Below are positions 8,946 to 19,331 of a stretch of 64,000 bases of DNA, one piece after another. The stretch lies in NCBI RefSeq assembly GCF_002282895.1, contig NZ_NRRB01000006.1:124001-188000 (forward strand). The letters run 5' to 3'. Each line of letters begins with the position of its first letter. The stretch's first letter is position 1. Made by a program: the position numbers and the translations under genes. Below the pieces are notes generated by a model. That model was not told where the DNA came from. It worked only from the letters and a program-made list of their open reading frames with translations, and did no database searches. The stretch is from Paraferrimonas haliotis. Lineage in GTDB: Bacteria; Pseudomonadota; Gammaproteobacteria; Enterobacterales; Shewanellaceae.

Positions 8946-10451
8946 TTGCAGCCTTCACAATCCGCCACCCAAGAAAACCCGCAAAAACTGATTCGCAGCC
9001 AGGTGTTTAACGTCACCACGATTACGTTTTTAGGACAGTTTGCGTCCTACTCCATTGCATCGATCTTTATCTTGTTCTTAACCTTGCCCATTGTGAAAGA
9101 TGGCTTGGGAATGACCGAAAGCGATGCCTATGAGTTTATGGGGGTAACGCAAGCCATGGGTTACTTAATGCCCATTGTTGGTGGCTTTATTATTGACCGT
9201 TATTTGGGGATTCGCCGTGGCATTACTTGGGGTGTGAGCTTACTGGCGGTTGCCTATGGTTTGGTGTATTTAGGCAGCTCCTATGTGCATGTTTTTGGTA
9301 CCCATAGCTTTATTATCGCTTATGCCATGATCCCAACCATCAATGCCTTGACCAGCTCACCAACATCAGCCTTGGTCAGTCGTATTTACAAAGGCGATGA
9401 AGTGGGCAGTAAGTCCGGTATGACCTACTACTACATTGCCATTAATGTGGGCTCCCTCATTGGTATTGGTATCGCGCCGTTATTGATGGACAGTGCCTTA
9501 GGTGTGATGTCGGTGATCGCCGTGGTGATGATAGGTAAAGCGCTGGCGGCACTTAACTTTATTGTTAAACGTCGTTTGTACGATAACGTAGTGGATGAGC
9601 TTGATAAGGCGCCAATGACTCTTAAACGCTGGCTGCCGGTATTAGCTTATTGCGGCATTGGTTATGCCATCACCTACATGGCGTACCTTAATCCACACGT
9701 TAGTACCTACATTATTGGCTTAGGTTGCTCGTTGGGGATCCTAACGTTTTGTGCTCGCACATTGATGCTGGATGGAACGGATCGAGTGAAGCAATTGGTC
9801 GCCACCTTTTTGATTTTGGTCGCCATCGTCTTTTTCGTGCTTTATAACCAAATGGCCACCACCATGGTGATGTTTACCAAAAACAACACGGATAATACCT
9901 TGCTTGGGTTAACCTTAGCTCCGGCACAGTTTCAAATGATTAACCCGCTAATTATTCTGTTGATTGGCTCCATGTTGCCTAAGTTTTATCAACGCTTCTC
10001 TGGCTTTACCATCCCTTATCAATTCGCGGTTGGCGTGATGTTGGCTGGCTTGTCGATGTTAGCTCTATGGTTAGGAGCGGTAAGTGCCGATAGCAACGGT
10101 ATGACCAGCGGCAACTATGTCGGTCTGTCGTATTTTATTGTGACCATCGCTGAGTTGTTTGTCAGTGCAGTAGGGCTATCAATGATAGGGCTCTATTGCC
10201 ATTCAAGCATGCTCGCCTTCGCTATGGGCGCTTGGTATTTAGCCTCCTCCATGTCGAATTTGATCACAGGTCAATTGGGAAAATTGGTTGCGATCCCTCA
10301 AGGCGGAGAAGATACCGTGGCCTCAATGCACGCCTATGGTGATTACTTCTATTCCATGGGTTGGGTGGCATTGGTCATTGGGGGCCTATTATTTGGCGTT
10401 ATGTATTTATTACAGCGCTCGCTTCGCCATCGCGGCATTGAAGTATGCTAA
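8946..10451 (+). CDS. POT-family-like MFS transporter (first copy)
   Basis: Inner-membrane transporter of the proton-dependent oligopeptide (POT/PTR2) group of the MFS, about 500 residues and 12-14 hydrophobic segments. Support: the POT-like GGFIIDRYLGIRRGI loop after TM2-3 and the SGMTYYYIAINVGSLIGIGIAP region around TM5, which matches the FYxxINxG POT signature. The TM1 ExxER proton-coupling motif of true peptide transporters is not seen; the equivalent stretch reads FLGQF. The substrate is therefore uncertain. A TTG start is used because AGAGG lies about 8 bases upstream and no ATG fits. It lies in a 4-kb insertion between tRNA-Leu and tRNA-fMet. Confidence 0.8.
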   Translation: MQPSQSATQENPQKLIRSQVFNVTTITFLGQFASYSIASIFILFLTLPIVKDGLGMTESDAYEFMGVTQAMGYLMPIVGGFIIDRYLGIRRGITWGVSLLAVAYGLVYLGSSYVHVFGTHSFIIAYAMIPTINALTSSPTSALVSRIYKGDEVGSKSGMTYYYIAINVGSLIGIGIAPLLMDSALGVMSVIAVVMIGKALAALNFIVKRRLYDNVVDELDKAPMTLKRWLPVLAYCGIGYAITYMAYLNPHVSTYIIGLGCSLGILTFCARTLMLDGTDRVKQLVATFLILVAIVFFVLYNQMATTMVMFTKNNTDNTLLGLTLAPAQFQMINPLIILLIGSMLPKFYQRFSGFTIPYQFAVGVMLAGLSMLALWLGAVSADSNGMTSGNYVGLSYFIVTIAELFVSAVGLSMIGLYCHSSMLAFAMGAWYLASSMSNLITGQLGKLVAIPQGGEDTVASMHAYGDYFYSMGWVALVIGGLLFGVMYLLQRSLRHRGIEVC

Positions 10452-10573
10452 TAACCAAAGTGTTGATTTACTTAAGCGAGCCAGTTAACTTCTAGGGTTA
10501 GGTGCTTGAGTTTTAGTCAATTGTTGTCCTAGTACCGTCGTACACTATATGTCATCAGCTTTATGGAGGTCCC

Positions 10574-12142
10574 ATGAAATTGGGAATGCTTGATAGCGCG
10601 GTATTTATCGCGTATGTACTAGGACTTTTAATACTCGCCTTGTGGATTTCTCGTGATGAGAAAAAACAGGGCAAAAACACCCAAGACTACTTTTTGGCAT
10701 CAAAGGCATTACCTTGGTGGGCCATTGGCGCATCACTCATTGCGTCGAACATCTCAGCAGAACAAATTATCGGCATGTCCGGCTCCGGCTATGCCATCGG
10801 TTTAGCCATTGCCAGTTACGAATGGATGGCGGCCATCACTTTGATCTTAGTGGGCAAATACATGCTGCCCATTTTCCTAAAAAACGGCATTTACACCATG
10901 CCGCAGTATCTTGAGCAGCGTTTTGACACCAAAGTAAAGACCATCATGGCTTTGTTTTGGCTGGCGGTTTATATCTTTGTAAACCTCACCGCGGTGTTAT
11001 GGTTGGGTGGCCTCGCCATTGAAACCGTGGCCGGAGTGAACTGGTTAGCTGGGATGATATTCCTAGCCATTTTCTCAGTAGCCTATTCTCTTTATGGCGG
11101 TTTAAAAGCGGTTGCTTACACCGATATTTTCCAAGTGGTTTTGCTGGTGTTTGGTGGCTTGTTCTTAAGCTACTTAGCGCTGCAAGCGGTATCCGGTGGC
11201 GAAGGGGTTATCGCAGGGTTTAGTGCATTGACCCAAGCGGCGCCGGACCATTTCGATATGATATTAAGCCCAGACAGCGAGCATTACATGAGCTTACCGG
11301 GGATTTCGGTGCTCATTGGCGGTATGTGGGTAATGAACTTCAGCTATTGGGGCTTTAACCAATACATTATTCAACGTGCGTTGGCGGCTAAGGACGTTAA
11401 GGAAGCGCAAAAGGGCATTGCGTTTGCTGCTTACTTGAAACTGTTAATGCCGCTGATTGTGGTTTTGCCGGGTATCGCCGCCGTGGTTTTGTATCCCAAT
11501 TTGTCGGCACCGGACCAAGCGTATCCGTCAATGATGGAACTGATGCCTGTCGGTATTAAAGGGCTGGTGTTTGCAGCATTAGTGGCCGCCATCGTATCGT
11601 CACTGGCGTCCATGACCAACAGCATATCAACCATTTTCACCATGGATTTATACAGTCGCATGAATCCAGACAAGAGTGAGCGTCATTATGTATACGTTGG
11701 CCGTTTGGCAGCAGTCGCCGCCTTAATTATCGCGTTAGTCGTTGCACAGCCACTACTGGGCCAGTTTGACCAAGCATTCCAGTATATCCAAGAGTTCACC
11801 GGATTCTTTACTCCGGGCATTGTGGTGATTTTTGTGATGGGTATGTTTTGGAAGAAAGCGACCTCTGGTGGTGCTTTGGCGGCGGCGATTGGTTCGGCAG
11901 TATTCTCGGTGGTGCTTAAAGTATGGGCTCCGGGATTACCCTTTATGGATCGAGTAGGGGTGGTGTTTTTGCTGTGCTTGGGCTTGTGTGTGTTGGTTTC
12001 CTTGGCCTCAAAAACGCAACCGTCAGCAACCGATACCAGTGTCAGTTTAAGCGAAGTGAGCTTTAAAACCTCATCGGGTTTTAATATCGCCACCCTCGGA
12101 GTGATTATTATTTTAGTTGTGCTCTATACAACCTGGTGGTAA
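10574..12142 (+). CDS. Sodium/sugar symporter, vSGLT type (SLC5/SSS family)
   Basis: Na+-coupled sugar uptake protein closely resembling the Vibrio galactose symporter vSGLT. Shared stretches recalled from that protein include DYFLA.K.LPWWA.GASLIA.NISAEQ, IGMSGSGY.IGLAIASYEWM, YWGFNQYIIQR.LAAK, the FAALVAAIVSSLASM segment, FQYIQE.TG and the C-terminal FNIA.....LAVLYT.W. About 522 residues with 13-14 membrane segments, as expected. A strong GGAGG ribosome binding site precedes the ATG. The exact sugar is inferred from resemblance only. Confidence 0.9.
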   Translation: MKLGMLDSAVFIAYVLGLLILALWISRDEKKQGKNTQDYFLASKALPWWAIGASLIASNISAEQIIGMSGSGYAIGLAIASYEWMAAITLILVGKYMLPIFLKNGIYTMPQYLEQRFDTKVKTIMALFWLAVYIFVNLTAVLWLGGLAIETVAGVNWLAGMIFLAIFSVAYSLYGGLKAVAYTDIFQVVLLVFGGLFLSYLALQAVSGGEGVIAGFSALTQAAPDHFDMILSPDSEHYMSLPGISVLIGGMWVMNFSYWGFNQYIIQRALAAKDVKEAQKGIAFAAYLKLLMPLIVVLPGIAAVVLYPNLSAPDQAYPSMMELMPVGIKGLVFAALVAAIVSSLASMTNSISTIFTMDLYSRMNPDKSERHYVYVGRLAAVAALIIALVVAQPLLGQFDQAFQYIQEFTGFFTPGIVVIFVMGMFWKKATSGGALAAAIGSAVFSVVLKVWAPGLPFMDRVGVVFLLCLGLCVLVSLASKTQPSATDTSVSLSEVSFKTSSGFNIATLGVIIILVVLYTTWW

Positions 12143-12187
12143 TCGCTTAGCTCTCTTGACGATAGGGGCAAATATTGAAGACGGTTA

Positions 12188-12216
12188 TTGCATCTCAAGG
12201 TGTAAATCAATATACT
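12188..12216 (+). promoter_or_regulatory. Strong sigma-70 promoter for tRNA-fMet and the rimP-nusA-infB operon
   Basis: TTGCAT (12188-12193) and TATACT (12211-12216) are separated by exactly 17 bases. A GC-rich discriminator (TGCCCTC) follows, the kind found at stringently controlled stable-RNA promoters. Transcription would begin about 7 bases before the tRNA. Confidence 0.7.
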
Positions 12217-12229
12217 TGCCCTCAGTTGA

Positions 12230-12306
<77 letters not shown>

Positions 12307-12382
12307 ACGTTCCTCACGCTAAGTGAGAAGAAAGTTTTAAGGCATTGCAAAGCGCAATCGAACGACCAAACCTTGAAGCTTT

Positions 12383-12424
12383 GAATCAACAAATGCACCA
12401 AGCGAAAGCTACTTTTGTTGATTC
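12383..12424 (+). promoter_or_regulatory. Leader hairpin between tRNA-fMet and rimP
   Basis: GAATCAACAAA (12383-12393) and TTTGTTGATTC (12414-12424) are perfect 11-base inverted repeats around a 20-base loop. There is no T run, so it is not an obvious terminator. It is transcribed with the rimP leader and might be a processing site. Function is not known. Confidence 0.5.
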
Positions 12425-12476
12425 TCGACTAGGCTAAATGAAGCGTTTAGCAAGTCGATACAGGGTCTAACTGCTC

Positions 12477-12507
12477 AAACCCCGTAACTTGGTCACGGGG
12501 TTTTTTG
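12477..12507 (+). terminator. Terminator/attenuator ahead of rimP
   Basis: AACCCCGT/ACGGGGTT stem with a short loop and a run of T, located between tRNA-fMet and rimP. As in E. coli, partial termination here would separate abundant tRNA from lower rimP-nusA-infB transcription. Confidence 0.8.
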
Positions 12508-12560
12508 TTTTTGGACGTTTCTATGGGCATCGGCCCATTTTTTGTTTTTGGAGAGTTACT

Positions 12561-13016
12561 TTGGCTACTGTTGAGCAAAAGCTAACAACATTGTTGACAC
12601 CGGCGGTTGAAGCCGAAGGTTTCGAGCTTGTGGGAATCGAGTACATTCGCGCAGGACGTCACTCTACGGTGCGAATTTATATCGATCACCAAGATGGCAT
12701 TACCGTTGAAAACTGTGCCGATGTGAGTCGTCAAGTAAGTGCAATAATGGACGTCGAAGACCCGATTGCTAACGAGTACACGTTAGAAGTGTCTTCACCG
12801 GGTGTTGATAGACCGCTATTTAACGCTGCTCAGTATGCAGCGGCAATCGGTGAAGAAGTCAAAGTACAGTTAAACATGCCTGTGGATGGTCAACGCAACC
12901 TAAAAGGTGACTTGGCGGCCGTCGATGGGGAAATGATCACAGTTCAACTTGCGGATAAGCAGCTAACAGTAGCGCTTGATAACATTCGCAAGGCCAACAT
13001 CATTGGTAAAATTTAA
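12561..13016 (+). CDS. rimP: Ribosome maturation factor RimP
   Basis: Cytoplasmic factor needed for 30S subunit maturation; first gene of the nusA-infB operon. The protein matches RimP through VEQKLT..L...[36 protein letters not shown] and LEVSSPG.DRPLF. The start is the TTG at 12561, because GGAGA lies upstream, MATVEQKL aligns with the family N-terminus, and E. coli rimP also uses TTG. Longer upstream extension would run into the terminator hairpin. 151 residues, the normal size. Confidence 0.95.
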   Translation: MATVEQKLTTLLTPAVEAEGFELVGIEYIRAGRHSTVRIYIDHQDGITVENCADVSRQVSAIMDVEDPIANEYTLEVSSPGVDRPLFNAAQYAAAIGEEVKVQLNMPVDGQRNLKGDLAAVDGEMITVQLADKQLTVALDNIRKANIIGKI

Positions 13017-13040
13017 TTCAGGGTGGAATGAGGCAAGACT

Positions 13041-14540
13041 ATGAGTAAAGAGATTCTGTTAGTCGCAGAGGCGGTATCCAACGAAAAAGCGGTTCCGCGC
13101 GAGAAAATCTTCGAGGCAATCGAAATCGCCCTAGCAACCGCGACCAAAAAGAAGTTCGAAAGTGAAATCGAAGTTCGCGTTGATATCGACCGTAAGACCG
13201 GTGACTTCGATACTTACCGTCGTTGGGAAGTTGTTGAGTATGTTGATGGTCTTTTAGAAAACCCTTCTGCCCAGATTGGTCTAGAAGCTGCTCAACTTGA
13301 TGAGCCTGAAATTGAGTTGGGTGCTTTTGTAGAAGAGCAAATCGATTCGATTCCGTTTGACCGCATTGCCGCTCAAACCGTGAAACAAGTCATCATTCAG
13401 AAAGTTCGTGAAGCTGAGCGCGCTCAAGTGATTGAGCAGTTTGAAGACAAAGTGGGTGAGCTGATTACCGGTGTGGTTAAAAAGGCCAATCGTGAAAACG
13501 TCATCATTGACCTGGGCAACAACGCCGATGCGGTCTTGTTCCGCGAAGAGCTGCTGCCTCGCGAGAGCTTCCGTCCAGGGGATCGTGTTCGTGCCTTGCT
13601 TTGGGATGCACGCCCAGAAGCTCGGGGCGCCCAGTTGTTCTTGTCTCGCTCACGTCCAGAAGTATTGATTGAGCTGTTCCGCATTGAAGTGCCAGAGATT
13701 GGCGAAGAGATGATCGAAATCATGGGTGCGGCCCGTGACCCAGGCTCTCGCGCTAAAATCGCGGTTAAGAGTAACGACCGTCGCATTGACCCTGTTGGTG
13801 CCTGTGTTGGTATGCGCGGAGCTCGCGTACAAGCGGTAAGCGGCGAGTTAGGTGGTGAGCGTATCGATATCGTTCTTTGGGATGATAACGTTGCCCAGTT
13901 TGTGATTAACGCCATGGCGCCGGCTGACGTAGCGTCTATTGTTGTTGATGAAGACAAGCACACCATGGACATCGCTGTTGATGCCGATAACCTAGCGCAA
14001 GCCATTGGCCGTAACGGTCAAAACATTCGTTTAGCCTCACAACTAACTGGTTGGGAGTTAAACGTAATGACCACCGAAGAAATGGCGGCTAAAAACGAAG
14101 AAGAAAGCGCTAAGCTCATTGGTGTATTCACCGACGGTTTAGAAGTGGATGAAGATTTTGCACAGTTGCTTATTGATGAAGGCTTCACCAGCTTGCAAGA
14201 AATTGCTTATGTTCCGGTACAAGAGCTGCTTGACATTGAAGAGCTTGACGAAGACATCGTAGAAGAGTTGCGCACCCGTGCTAAAGATGCGTTGACCACA
14301 CAAGCGCTTAAGAGTGAAGAGGCCCTTGACGGTGCAGAGCCTTCACAAGAGCTACTTGATTTAGATGGTATGACTCAGCACCTAGCATATGTGCTTGCTA
14401 GCCGCAAAGTGATTACCTTAGAAGACCTAGCAGAGCAGGGTATTGATGACCTTGCTGATATTGATGAATTATCAGATGAACAAGCAGGCGAGCTGATTAT
14501 GGCTGCGCGTAATATTTGCTGGTTCAGTGACGAAGCCTGA
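13041..14540 (+). CDS. nusA: Transcription termination/antitermination factor NusA
   Basis: RNA polymerase-binding factor that modulates pausing, termination and antitermination. In order: an N-terminal polymerase-binding domain ([16 protein letters not shown]...), an S1 domain (about 135-200), two KH domains including [17 protein letters not shown] and [15 protein letters not shown], and two acidic C-terminal AR repeats ([17 protein letters not shown] and [11 protein letters not shown]). 499 residues, as in E. coli. It lies 24 bases after rimP and 24 before infB in the same operon. Confidence 0.97.
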   Translation: MSKEILLVAEAVSNEKAVPREKIFEAIEIALATATKKKFESEIEVRVDIDRKTGDFDTYRRWEVVEYVDGLLENPSAQIGLEAAQLDEPEIELGAFVEEQIDSIPFDRIAAQTVKQVIIQKVREAERAQVIEQFEDKVGELITGVVKKANRENVIIDLGNNADAVLFREELLPRESFRPGDRVRALLWDARPEARGAQLFLSRSRPEVLIELFRIEVPEIGEEMIEIMGAARDPGSRAKIAVKSNDRRIDPVGACVGMRGARVQAVSGELGGERIDIVLWDDNVAQFVINAMAPADVASIVVDEDKHTMDIAVDADNLAQAIGRNGQNIRLASQLTGWELNVMTTEEMAAKNEEESAKLIGVFTDGLEVDEDFAQLLIDEGFTSLQEIAYVPVQELLDIEELDEDIVEELRTRAKDALTTQALKSEEALDGAEPSQELLDLDGMTQHLAYVLASRKVITLEDLAEQGIDDLADIDELSDEQAGELIMAARNICWFSDEA

Positions 14541-14564
14541 TAAGACGGGGAGGAGAAAGAACAG

Positions 14565-17228
14565 ATGGCAGTAAATACTGTAGAAACGCTAGCCAAAGAA
14601 GTTGGCAAGCCGGTAGAACGTCTTATCGAACAGATGGCCCAAGCGGGAATGAAGAAAAAAGCGACGGATCAGGTTTCTGAAACCGAGAAAAAGCAGCTTT
14701 TAGACTTCTTAACCAGCCAGCACGGTGGTGGTGATGCCGCGCCGAGCAAAATGACGCTGAAGCGCAAAACTCGCAGCACTTTGTCGGTAGCGGGTTCGGG
14801 TGGCAAGCAAAAGAGCGTTCAAGTAGAAGTGCGTAAAAAGCGTACCTACGTGAAGGCCTCAGCTGTTGAAGCTCAGCAAAAGGAAGAAGAAGCGAAACGC
14901 TTAGCGGAAGAAGAAGCGGCTCGCGCCAAAGCAGAAGCCGAAGCTAAAGCGAAAGCCGAAGCAGCTGCTAAAGCTAAGGCAGAAGCAGAAGCCAAAGCGA
15001 AAGCCGAAGCTGCCGCTAAGGCCAAAGCAGAAGCAGAAGCTGCCGCTAAAGCAAAAGCTGCTGCCGAAGAAGCTATGACGCCTGAAGAAAAAGCCGAAGA
15101 GAAAGCTAAGCGTGAAGAAGAAGCGCGCATTCTTAAAGCTCAAGAAGACGAGTTAAAGCGCAAAGCAGAGCAAGAAGCTGCAGCGAAAGCTGAAGAAGCT
15201 AAGCGCTTAGCCGAAGAAAATGCAAAACGTTGGGAAGAAGAAGAGAAGAAGCGTAAGGAAGCTGAAAAAGCGGACGTGCATCTAACCACTTCTACCTACG
15301 CCCGTGCTGCTGAAGATCAGGCCGATGCTGAGCAAGAGCAAGGTAATCGTCGCCGCGGTCGCGGTAAGAAGAAAGGTGGTCAAGCTCGCCCACAACGTGG
15401 CAATCGCCGTAACCAAAAGAGCAACGCCAACAACGCCCATGGCTTTAACAAGCCAGCGGCGCCAGTTACGCGCGATGTTCGCATTGGTGAAACCATCTCT
15501 GTAGCAGAATTGGCTCAGAAAATGGCGGTTAAAGCCACCGAAGTCATCAAAGTGATGATGAAAATGGGCTCTATGGTGACCATTAACCAAGTGATTGACC
15601 AAGAAACTGCACAGCTAGTGGCAGAAGAAATGGGTCACAAGGTTGTATTGACTCGCGAGAACGAGCTAGAAGAGCAAGTGCTACAAGAGCGTAGCGGTCA
15701 TGGCTCGGAAAGCGCTCAAGAGAGCCGCGCGCCAGTGGTTACCATTATGGGTCACGTTGACCATGGTAAAACCTCGCTGCTTGACTACATTCGTGCCGCT
15801 AAAGTGGCCTCCGGTGAAGCCGGTGGTATTACCCAGCATATTGGTGCTTATCACGTTGAAACTGACAACGGCATGATCACCTTCCTAGATACTCCGGGTC
15901 ACGCCGCGTTTACCGCTATGCGTGCTCGTGGTGCCAAAGCGACCGACATCGTAGTACTTGTAGTAGCCGCTGATGATGGCGTAATGCCGCAAACCATCGA
16001 GGCAATTCAGCACTCCAAAGCAGCGGGTGTGCCATTGATTATTGCCGTCAACAAGATGGATAAAGAGGAAGCGGATCCGGATCGTGTTAAGAACGAACTG
16101 TCACAACACGAAGTGATTCCAGAAGACTGGGGTGGCGAGCACATGTTTGTTCATGTTTCCGCTAAGTCTGGTTTGGGCATCGACGAATTGCTAGAAGGCA
16201 TCTTGTTGCAATCCGAAGTATTGGAATTAACCGCGCCTCGCGATTGCATGGCTGCCGGTGTGGTTATCGAATCTCGCCTAGATAAAGGTCGTGGTCCAGT
16301 TGCTTCGATTTTGGTTCAAGAAGGTACCTTGAAGCAAGGTGACATTGTATTGTGTGGTCTTGAGTATGGCCGTGTTCGTGCCATGCGCGATGAAAACGGC
16401 AAGCAAATTACCGAAGCGGGTCCATCGATTCCAGTGGAAATTCTAGGTCTATCGGGTGTTCCAAGCGCCGGTGATGAAGCCACGGTTGTTAAGGATGAGC
16501 GTAAAGCTCGTGAGGTTGCTTTGTATCGTCAAGGTAAATTCCGCGATGTTAAGCTGGCTCGTCAGCAGAAAGCTAAGCTTGAAAACATGTTTACCAACAT
16601 GGAAGCGGGTGAAATTTCTGAGCTTAATGTGGTTCTTAAAGCCGACGTACAAGGTTCACTGGAAGCCATTGCCGATAGCTTATCTAAGCTATCGACCGAA
16701 GAAGTTAAAGTGAACATCATCGGTCGTGGTGTTGGTGGTTTAACAGAAACCGACGCGACTCTTGCCGCGGCTTCTAACGCCATCTTACTTGGCTTTAACG
16801 TTCGTGCCGATGCGCAAGCGCGTAAAGTGATTGATGCAGAGAGCTTAGACCTTCGCTACTACTCGGTCATCTATGACTTGATTGACGAAGTTAAGCAAGC
16901 CATGAGCGGTATGTTAGCGCCAGAATTTAAGCAAGAAATTATTGGTCTTGCGGAAGTTCGTGACGTCTTTAAGTCGCCTAAAATCGGCGCCATCGCTGGT
17001 TGTATGGTTACCGAAGGCATTGTTAAGCGTTCAGCGCCAATTCGTGTTCTACGTGAAAACGTTGTGATTTACGAAGGTGAACTTGAGTCGCTACGTCGCT
17101 TTAAAGATGACGTTCAAGAAGTTCGTAACGGCATGGAATGTGGTATTGGCGTTAAGAACTATAATGACGTTAAAGTTGGTGATCAAATCGAAGTATTCGA
17201 AACCGTAGAAGTGGCTCGTAGCTTATAG
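14565..17228 (+). CDS. infB: Translation initiation factor IF-2
   Basis: GTPase that places initiator tRNA on the 30S subunit and promotes subunit joining. The N-terminus carries the IF2-N fold. A long Ala/Lys/Glu repeat region (about residues 95-235) follows, built from [18 protein letters not shown]-type units and likely helical. An RG/K-rich linker and a second IF2-N domain come next, then the G domain with GHVDHGKT (about 395), DTPGHAAF and NKMDK, and finally domains II-IV. 887 residues, typical of long gammaproteobacterial IF2. A strong GGGGAGGAG ribosome binding site precedes the ATG. Internal starts giving shorter isoforms are possible but not decided here. Confidence 0.98.
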   Translation: MAVNTVETLAKEVGKPVERLIEQMAQAGMKKKATDQVSETEKKQLLDFLTSQHGGGDAAPSKMTLKRKTRSTLSVAGSGGKQKSVQVEVRKKRTYVKASAVEAQQKEEEAKRLAEEEAARAKAEAEAKAKAEAAAKAKAEAEAKAKAEAAAKAKAEAEAAAKAKAAAEEAMTPEEKAEEKAKREEEARILKAQEDELKRKAEQEAAAKAEEAKRLAEENAKRWEEEEKKRKEAEKADVHLTTSTYARAAEDQADAEQEQGNRRRGRGKKKGGQARPQRGNRRNQKSNANNAHGFNKPAAPVTRDVRIGETISVAELAQKMAVKATEVIKVMMKMGSMVTINQVIDQETAQLVAEEMGHKVVLTRENELEEQVLQERSGHGSESAQESRAPVVTIMGHVDHGKTSLLDYIRAAKVASGEAGGITQHIGAYHVETDNGMITFLDTPGHAAFTAMRARGAKATDIVVLVVAADDGVMPQTIEAIQHSKAAGVPLIIAVNKMDKEEADPDRVKNELSQHEVIPEDWGGEHMFVHVSAKSGLGIDELLEGILLQSEVLELTAPRDCMAAGVVIESRLDKGRGPVASILVQEGTLKQGDIVLCGLEYGRVRAMRDENGKQITEAGPSIPVEILGLSGVPSAGDEATVVKDERKAREVALYRQGKFRDVKLARQQKAKLENMFTNMEAGEISELNVVLKADVQGSLEAIADSLSKLSTEEVKVNIIGRGVGGLTETDATLAAASNAILLGFNVRADAQARKVIDAESLDLRYYSVIYDLIDEVKQAMSGMLAPEFKQEIIGLAEVRDVFKSPKIGAIAGCMVTEGIVKRSAPIRVLRENVVIYEGELESLRRFKDDVQEVRNGMECGIGVKNYNDVKVGDQIEVFETVEVARSL

Positions 17229-17236
17229 TAACGAGT

Positions 17237-17295
17237 CCCGCTTCGCGGGTAGCCAACATAATAATAGGGTGGCGTTAGCCGCCCTTTAATTTTCC
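17237..17295 (+). terminator. Two hairpins between infB and rbfA
   Basis: A CCCGC/GCGGG hairpin at 17237-17249 is followed by AGGGTGGC-GTTA-GCCGCCCT at 17266-17285 with a T-rich stretch, the latter terminator-like. They may attenuate transcription into rbfA or stabilise the infB message. Confidence 0.55.
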
Positions 17296-17340
17296 ACGGT
17301 GGTTGTGTTTTGATACCGGCTATCGTGAACGAGGTATGAC

Positions 17341-17748
17341 ATGAGAGAATTTAGCCGTACTAAGCGCGTTAATCAGCAATTGCAGCAAGAGCTGGCCATT
17401 GTGTTACAGCGTGAAATCAAAGATCCACGCATAGGAATGGTTACGGTAAATGACGTAGAAGTTTCTAAAGATCTGGGCTATGCCAAGGTGTTTGTAACCT
17501 TCTTTGAAGAAGATGAAGCCGTTATTAAACAAAAAGTAGATGCGCTGGCAAAAGCGTCTGGCTATATCCGCACACTGGTGGCCAGTCGCGTTAAAATGCG
17601 GGTAATGCCAGAGCTGCGTTTTGTTTACGATTCAACCTTAGTCGACGGTATGCGTATGTCGAACTTGGTCACTCAAATTGTTCGTGAAGACGAAGCCAAG
17701 CATCAAGACGACAGCACCGAATCAAGCGACTTAAAGGATCAAGAGTAA
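17341..17748 (+). CDS. rbfA: 30S ribosome-binding factor RbfA
   Basis: KH-fold protein that binds 16S rRNA helix 1 and aids late 30S maturation, important at low temperature. Matches: [50 protein letters not shown] and PELRFVYD. 135 residues, the usual size, with an acidic tail. A GAGGT ribosome binding site precedes the ATG. Two bases separate it from truB, so the pair is co-translated. Confidence 0.97.
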   Translation: MREFSRTKRVNQQLQQELAIVLQREIKDPRIGMVTVNDVEVSKDLGYAKVFVTFFEEDEAVIKQKVDALAKASGYIRTLVASRVKMRVMPELRFVYDSTLVDGMRMSNLVTQIVREDEAKHQDDSTESSDLKDQE

Positions 17749-17750
17749 TT

Positions 17751-18692
17751 ATGGGCAGACGTCGTAATCGTGGTCGTCTTGTCGACGGCATTGTCTTATT
17801 AGATAAGCCATTGGGCATCAGCTCCAATGATGCGCTGCAGCGCGTTAAGCGGATTTATAACGCCAACAAGGCTGGCCATACCGGTGCCTTAGATCCGTTG
17901 GCAACGGGCATGCTGCCCCTTTGTTTGGGGGAAGCGACTAAGTTCAGCCAGCATTTGTTGGATTCAGATAAGCGTTATTTGGTTACTGCTAAGCTCGGCG
18001 TTCGCACCACAACCTCCGACTCTGATGGTGAGGTTGTGAGTGAGCGCCCGGTTGATGTAACTCAAGCCGATATAGAAAAGGCGCTTGAGGCGTTTCGTGG
18101 CGATATTATGCAAGTTCCGAGTATGTATTCGGCACTGAAGCACGAAGGTCAACCTTTGTATAAGTACGCTCGAGAAGGCATTACCATAGATCGACCAGCG
18201 CGTCCGATTACCGTGTTTGAATTGTTGCTTCACAAAGTTGATGGCGATGAAGTGGAAATGGAAGTGCATTGCTCAAAAGGCACCTACATTCGAACCATAG
18301 TTGACGATCTTGGCGAAGCTTTGGGCTGCGGAGCGCACGTGATTAAGCTGCGTCGCACCCAAGTGTCCGGTTATCCTTATGAGCGCATGGTGACCATAGA
18401 ACAGCTCGAGCAGTTGTTGCAACAAGCCGTGGACGAAGAGCTGCCTCCTAAAGAGTTGCTTGACGATTTGTTGTTACCCATGGATACCGCCGTTGCCGAT
18501 TTGGAAGAGGTGAACGTGGATAGCGTATCGGGTAGCTACATCATGAACGGTAATCCGGTGCAGGTAAGTGGGGCGCCTTTGTCTGGAAAAGTGCGGATTA
18601 CCATTGGTGATGATCACCAGTTTGTTGGCATTGGCGAAATTGACGACGATGGCAATGTTGCACCTAAGCGTTTAATCGTTTTGCACGATTAA
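17751..18692 (+). CDS. truB: tRNA pseudouridine(55) synthase
   Basis: Forms pseudouridine 55 in the T-loop of tRNAs. The catalytic motif [15 protein letters not shown] carries Asp48 at the family's position. [16 protein letters not shown] opens the fold, and the thumb/PUA-like end ([10 protein letters not shown]...) follows. 313 residues, normal. It starts two bases after the rbfA stop. Confidence 0.97.
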   Translation: MGRRRNRGRLVDGIVLLDKPLGISSNDALQRVKRIYNANKAGHTGALDPLATGMLPLCLGEATKFSQHLLDSDKRYLVTAKLGVRTTTSDSDGEVVSERPVDVTQADIEKALEAFRGDIMQVPSMYSALKHEGQPLYKYAREGITIDRPARPITVFELLLHKVDGDEVEMEVHCSKGTYIRTIVDDLGEALGCGAHVIKLRRTQVSGYPYERMVTIEQLEQLLQQAVDEELPPKELLDDLLLPMDTAVADLEEVNVDSVSGSYIMNGNPVQVSGAPLSGKVRITIGDDHQFVGIGEIDDDGNVAPKRLIVLHD

Positions 18693-18737
18693 CGGGTATT
18701 TTTGCCAAGTTGCGCAGGTATTAAGGCGGTTTATCAC

Positions 18738-18766
18738 TTGTACCTTATGTAGTAACTGGGTAGAAT
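18738..18766 (+). promoter_or_regulatory. Predicted sigma-70 promoter of rpsO
   Basis: TTGTAC (18738-18743) and TAGAAT (18761-18766) are 17 bases apart, about 65 bases before the rpsO ATG, leaving a leader where S15 autoregulation could occur as in E. coli. Confidence 0.6.
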
Positions 18767-18830
18767 ACCGCCCTCTCTGAGCTGAGTTAGTGATTGGCCA
18801 GAGATTATTATTTTATTTTTGGAGAAAGTT

Positions 18831-19100
18831 ATGTCACTAAGTACTGAAGCGAAAGCTCAAATTCTTGCTGAATTTGGCCGCGGCGAAAACGATTCTGGTT
18901 CACCTGAAGTTCAAGTTGCTTTGCTAACTGCGCAAATCAACCACCTTCAAGGTCACTTCAAGCAACACATCCACGATTTCCACAGCCGTCGTGGTCTATT
19001 ACGCATGGTTTCTAGCCGTCGTAAATTGCTTGACTACCTTAAGCGTAAAGATGTTGAGCGTTACACTGCTCTTATCCAAAAGCTAGGTCTACGTCGCTAA
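18831..19100 (+). CDS. rpsO: 30S ribosomal protein S15
   Basis: Primary 16S rRNA-binding protein of the 30S platform; in E. coli it also represses its own translation. Nearly colinear with E. coli S15: [51 protein letters not shown] and a LGLRR end. 89 residues. ATG 18831 is used, with GGAGA eight bases upstream; an upstream TTG overlaps that site and is rejected. Confidence 0.98.
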   Translation: MSLSTEAKAQILAEFGRGENDSGSPEVQVALLTAQINHLQGHFKQHIHDFHSRRGLLRMVSSRRKLLDYLKRKDVERYTALIQKLGLRR

Positions 19101-19118
19101 GCGATACTGGTTTTAGCG

Positions 19119-19147
19119 AAAAAAGCGCCTTGTTAGGCGCTTTTTTT
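19119..19147 (+). terminator. Rho-independent terminator of rpsO
   Basis: AAAGCGCC-TTGTTA-GGCGCTTT stem followed by a run of T, 19 bases after the stop. In this family some read-through into pnp is usual. Confidence 0.88.
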
Positions 19148-19156
19148 GTACCCTCT

Positions 19157-19250
19157 CCCCGCAAGGGGGACGTACCCCTCTTTTCCCACCTTCTGCATCC
19201 CGCGCCCCGCAAGGCTTGCAAACACGCCTCTTTTTGGGGTACGTCCCCAT
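19157..19250. repeat. REP-like palindrome pair, GGGGTACGTCCCC family
   Basis: GGGGGACGTACCCC at 19165-19178 and its inverse GGGGTACGTCCCC at 19236-19248, with CCCCGCAAGG(GG) motifs at 19157-19168 and 19205-19213. Two opposite-facing copies resemble a bacterial interspersed mosaic element. The same palindrome recurs at 22.5 kb and 45.2 kb. Confidence 0.7.
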
Positions 19251-19331
19251 AGAATTTTCTATCTTTTCAGGGTTTTTAACGTATACTATGCCACGCTATT
19301 TAGAGATTAAATTAATGAAGGAATTGGTAAA

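Noticed and set aside
14873-15143. Long antisense open frames across the infB repeat region
   Set aside because: They are shadows of the Ala/Lys/Glu codon repeats of IF2; composition is Ala/Ser or Phe/Ser-rich with no start context.
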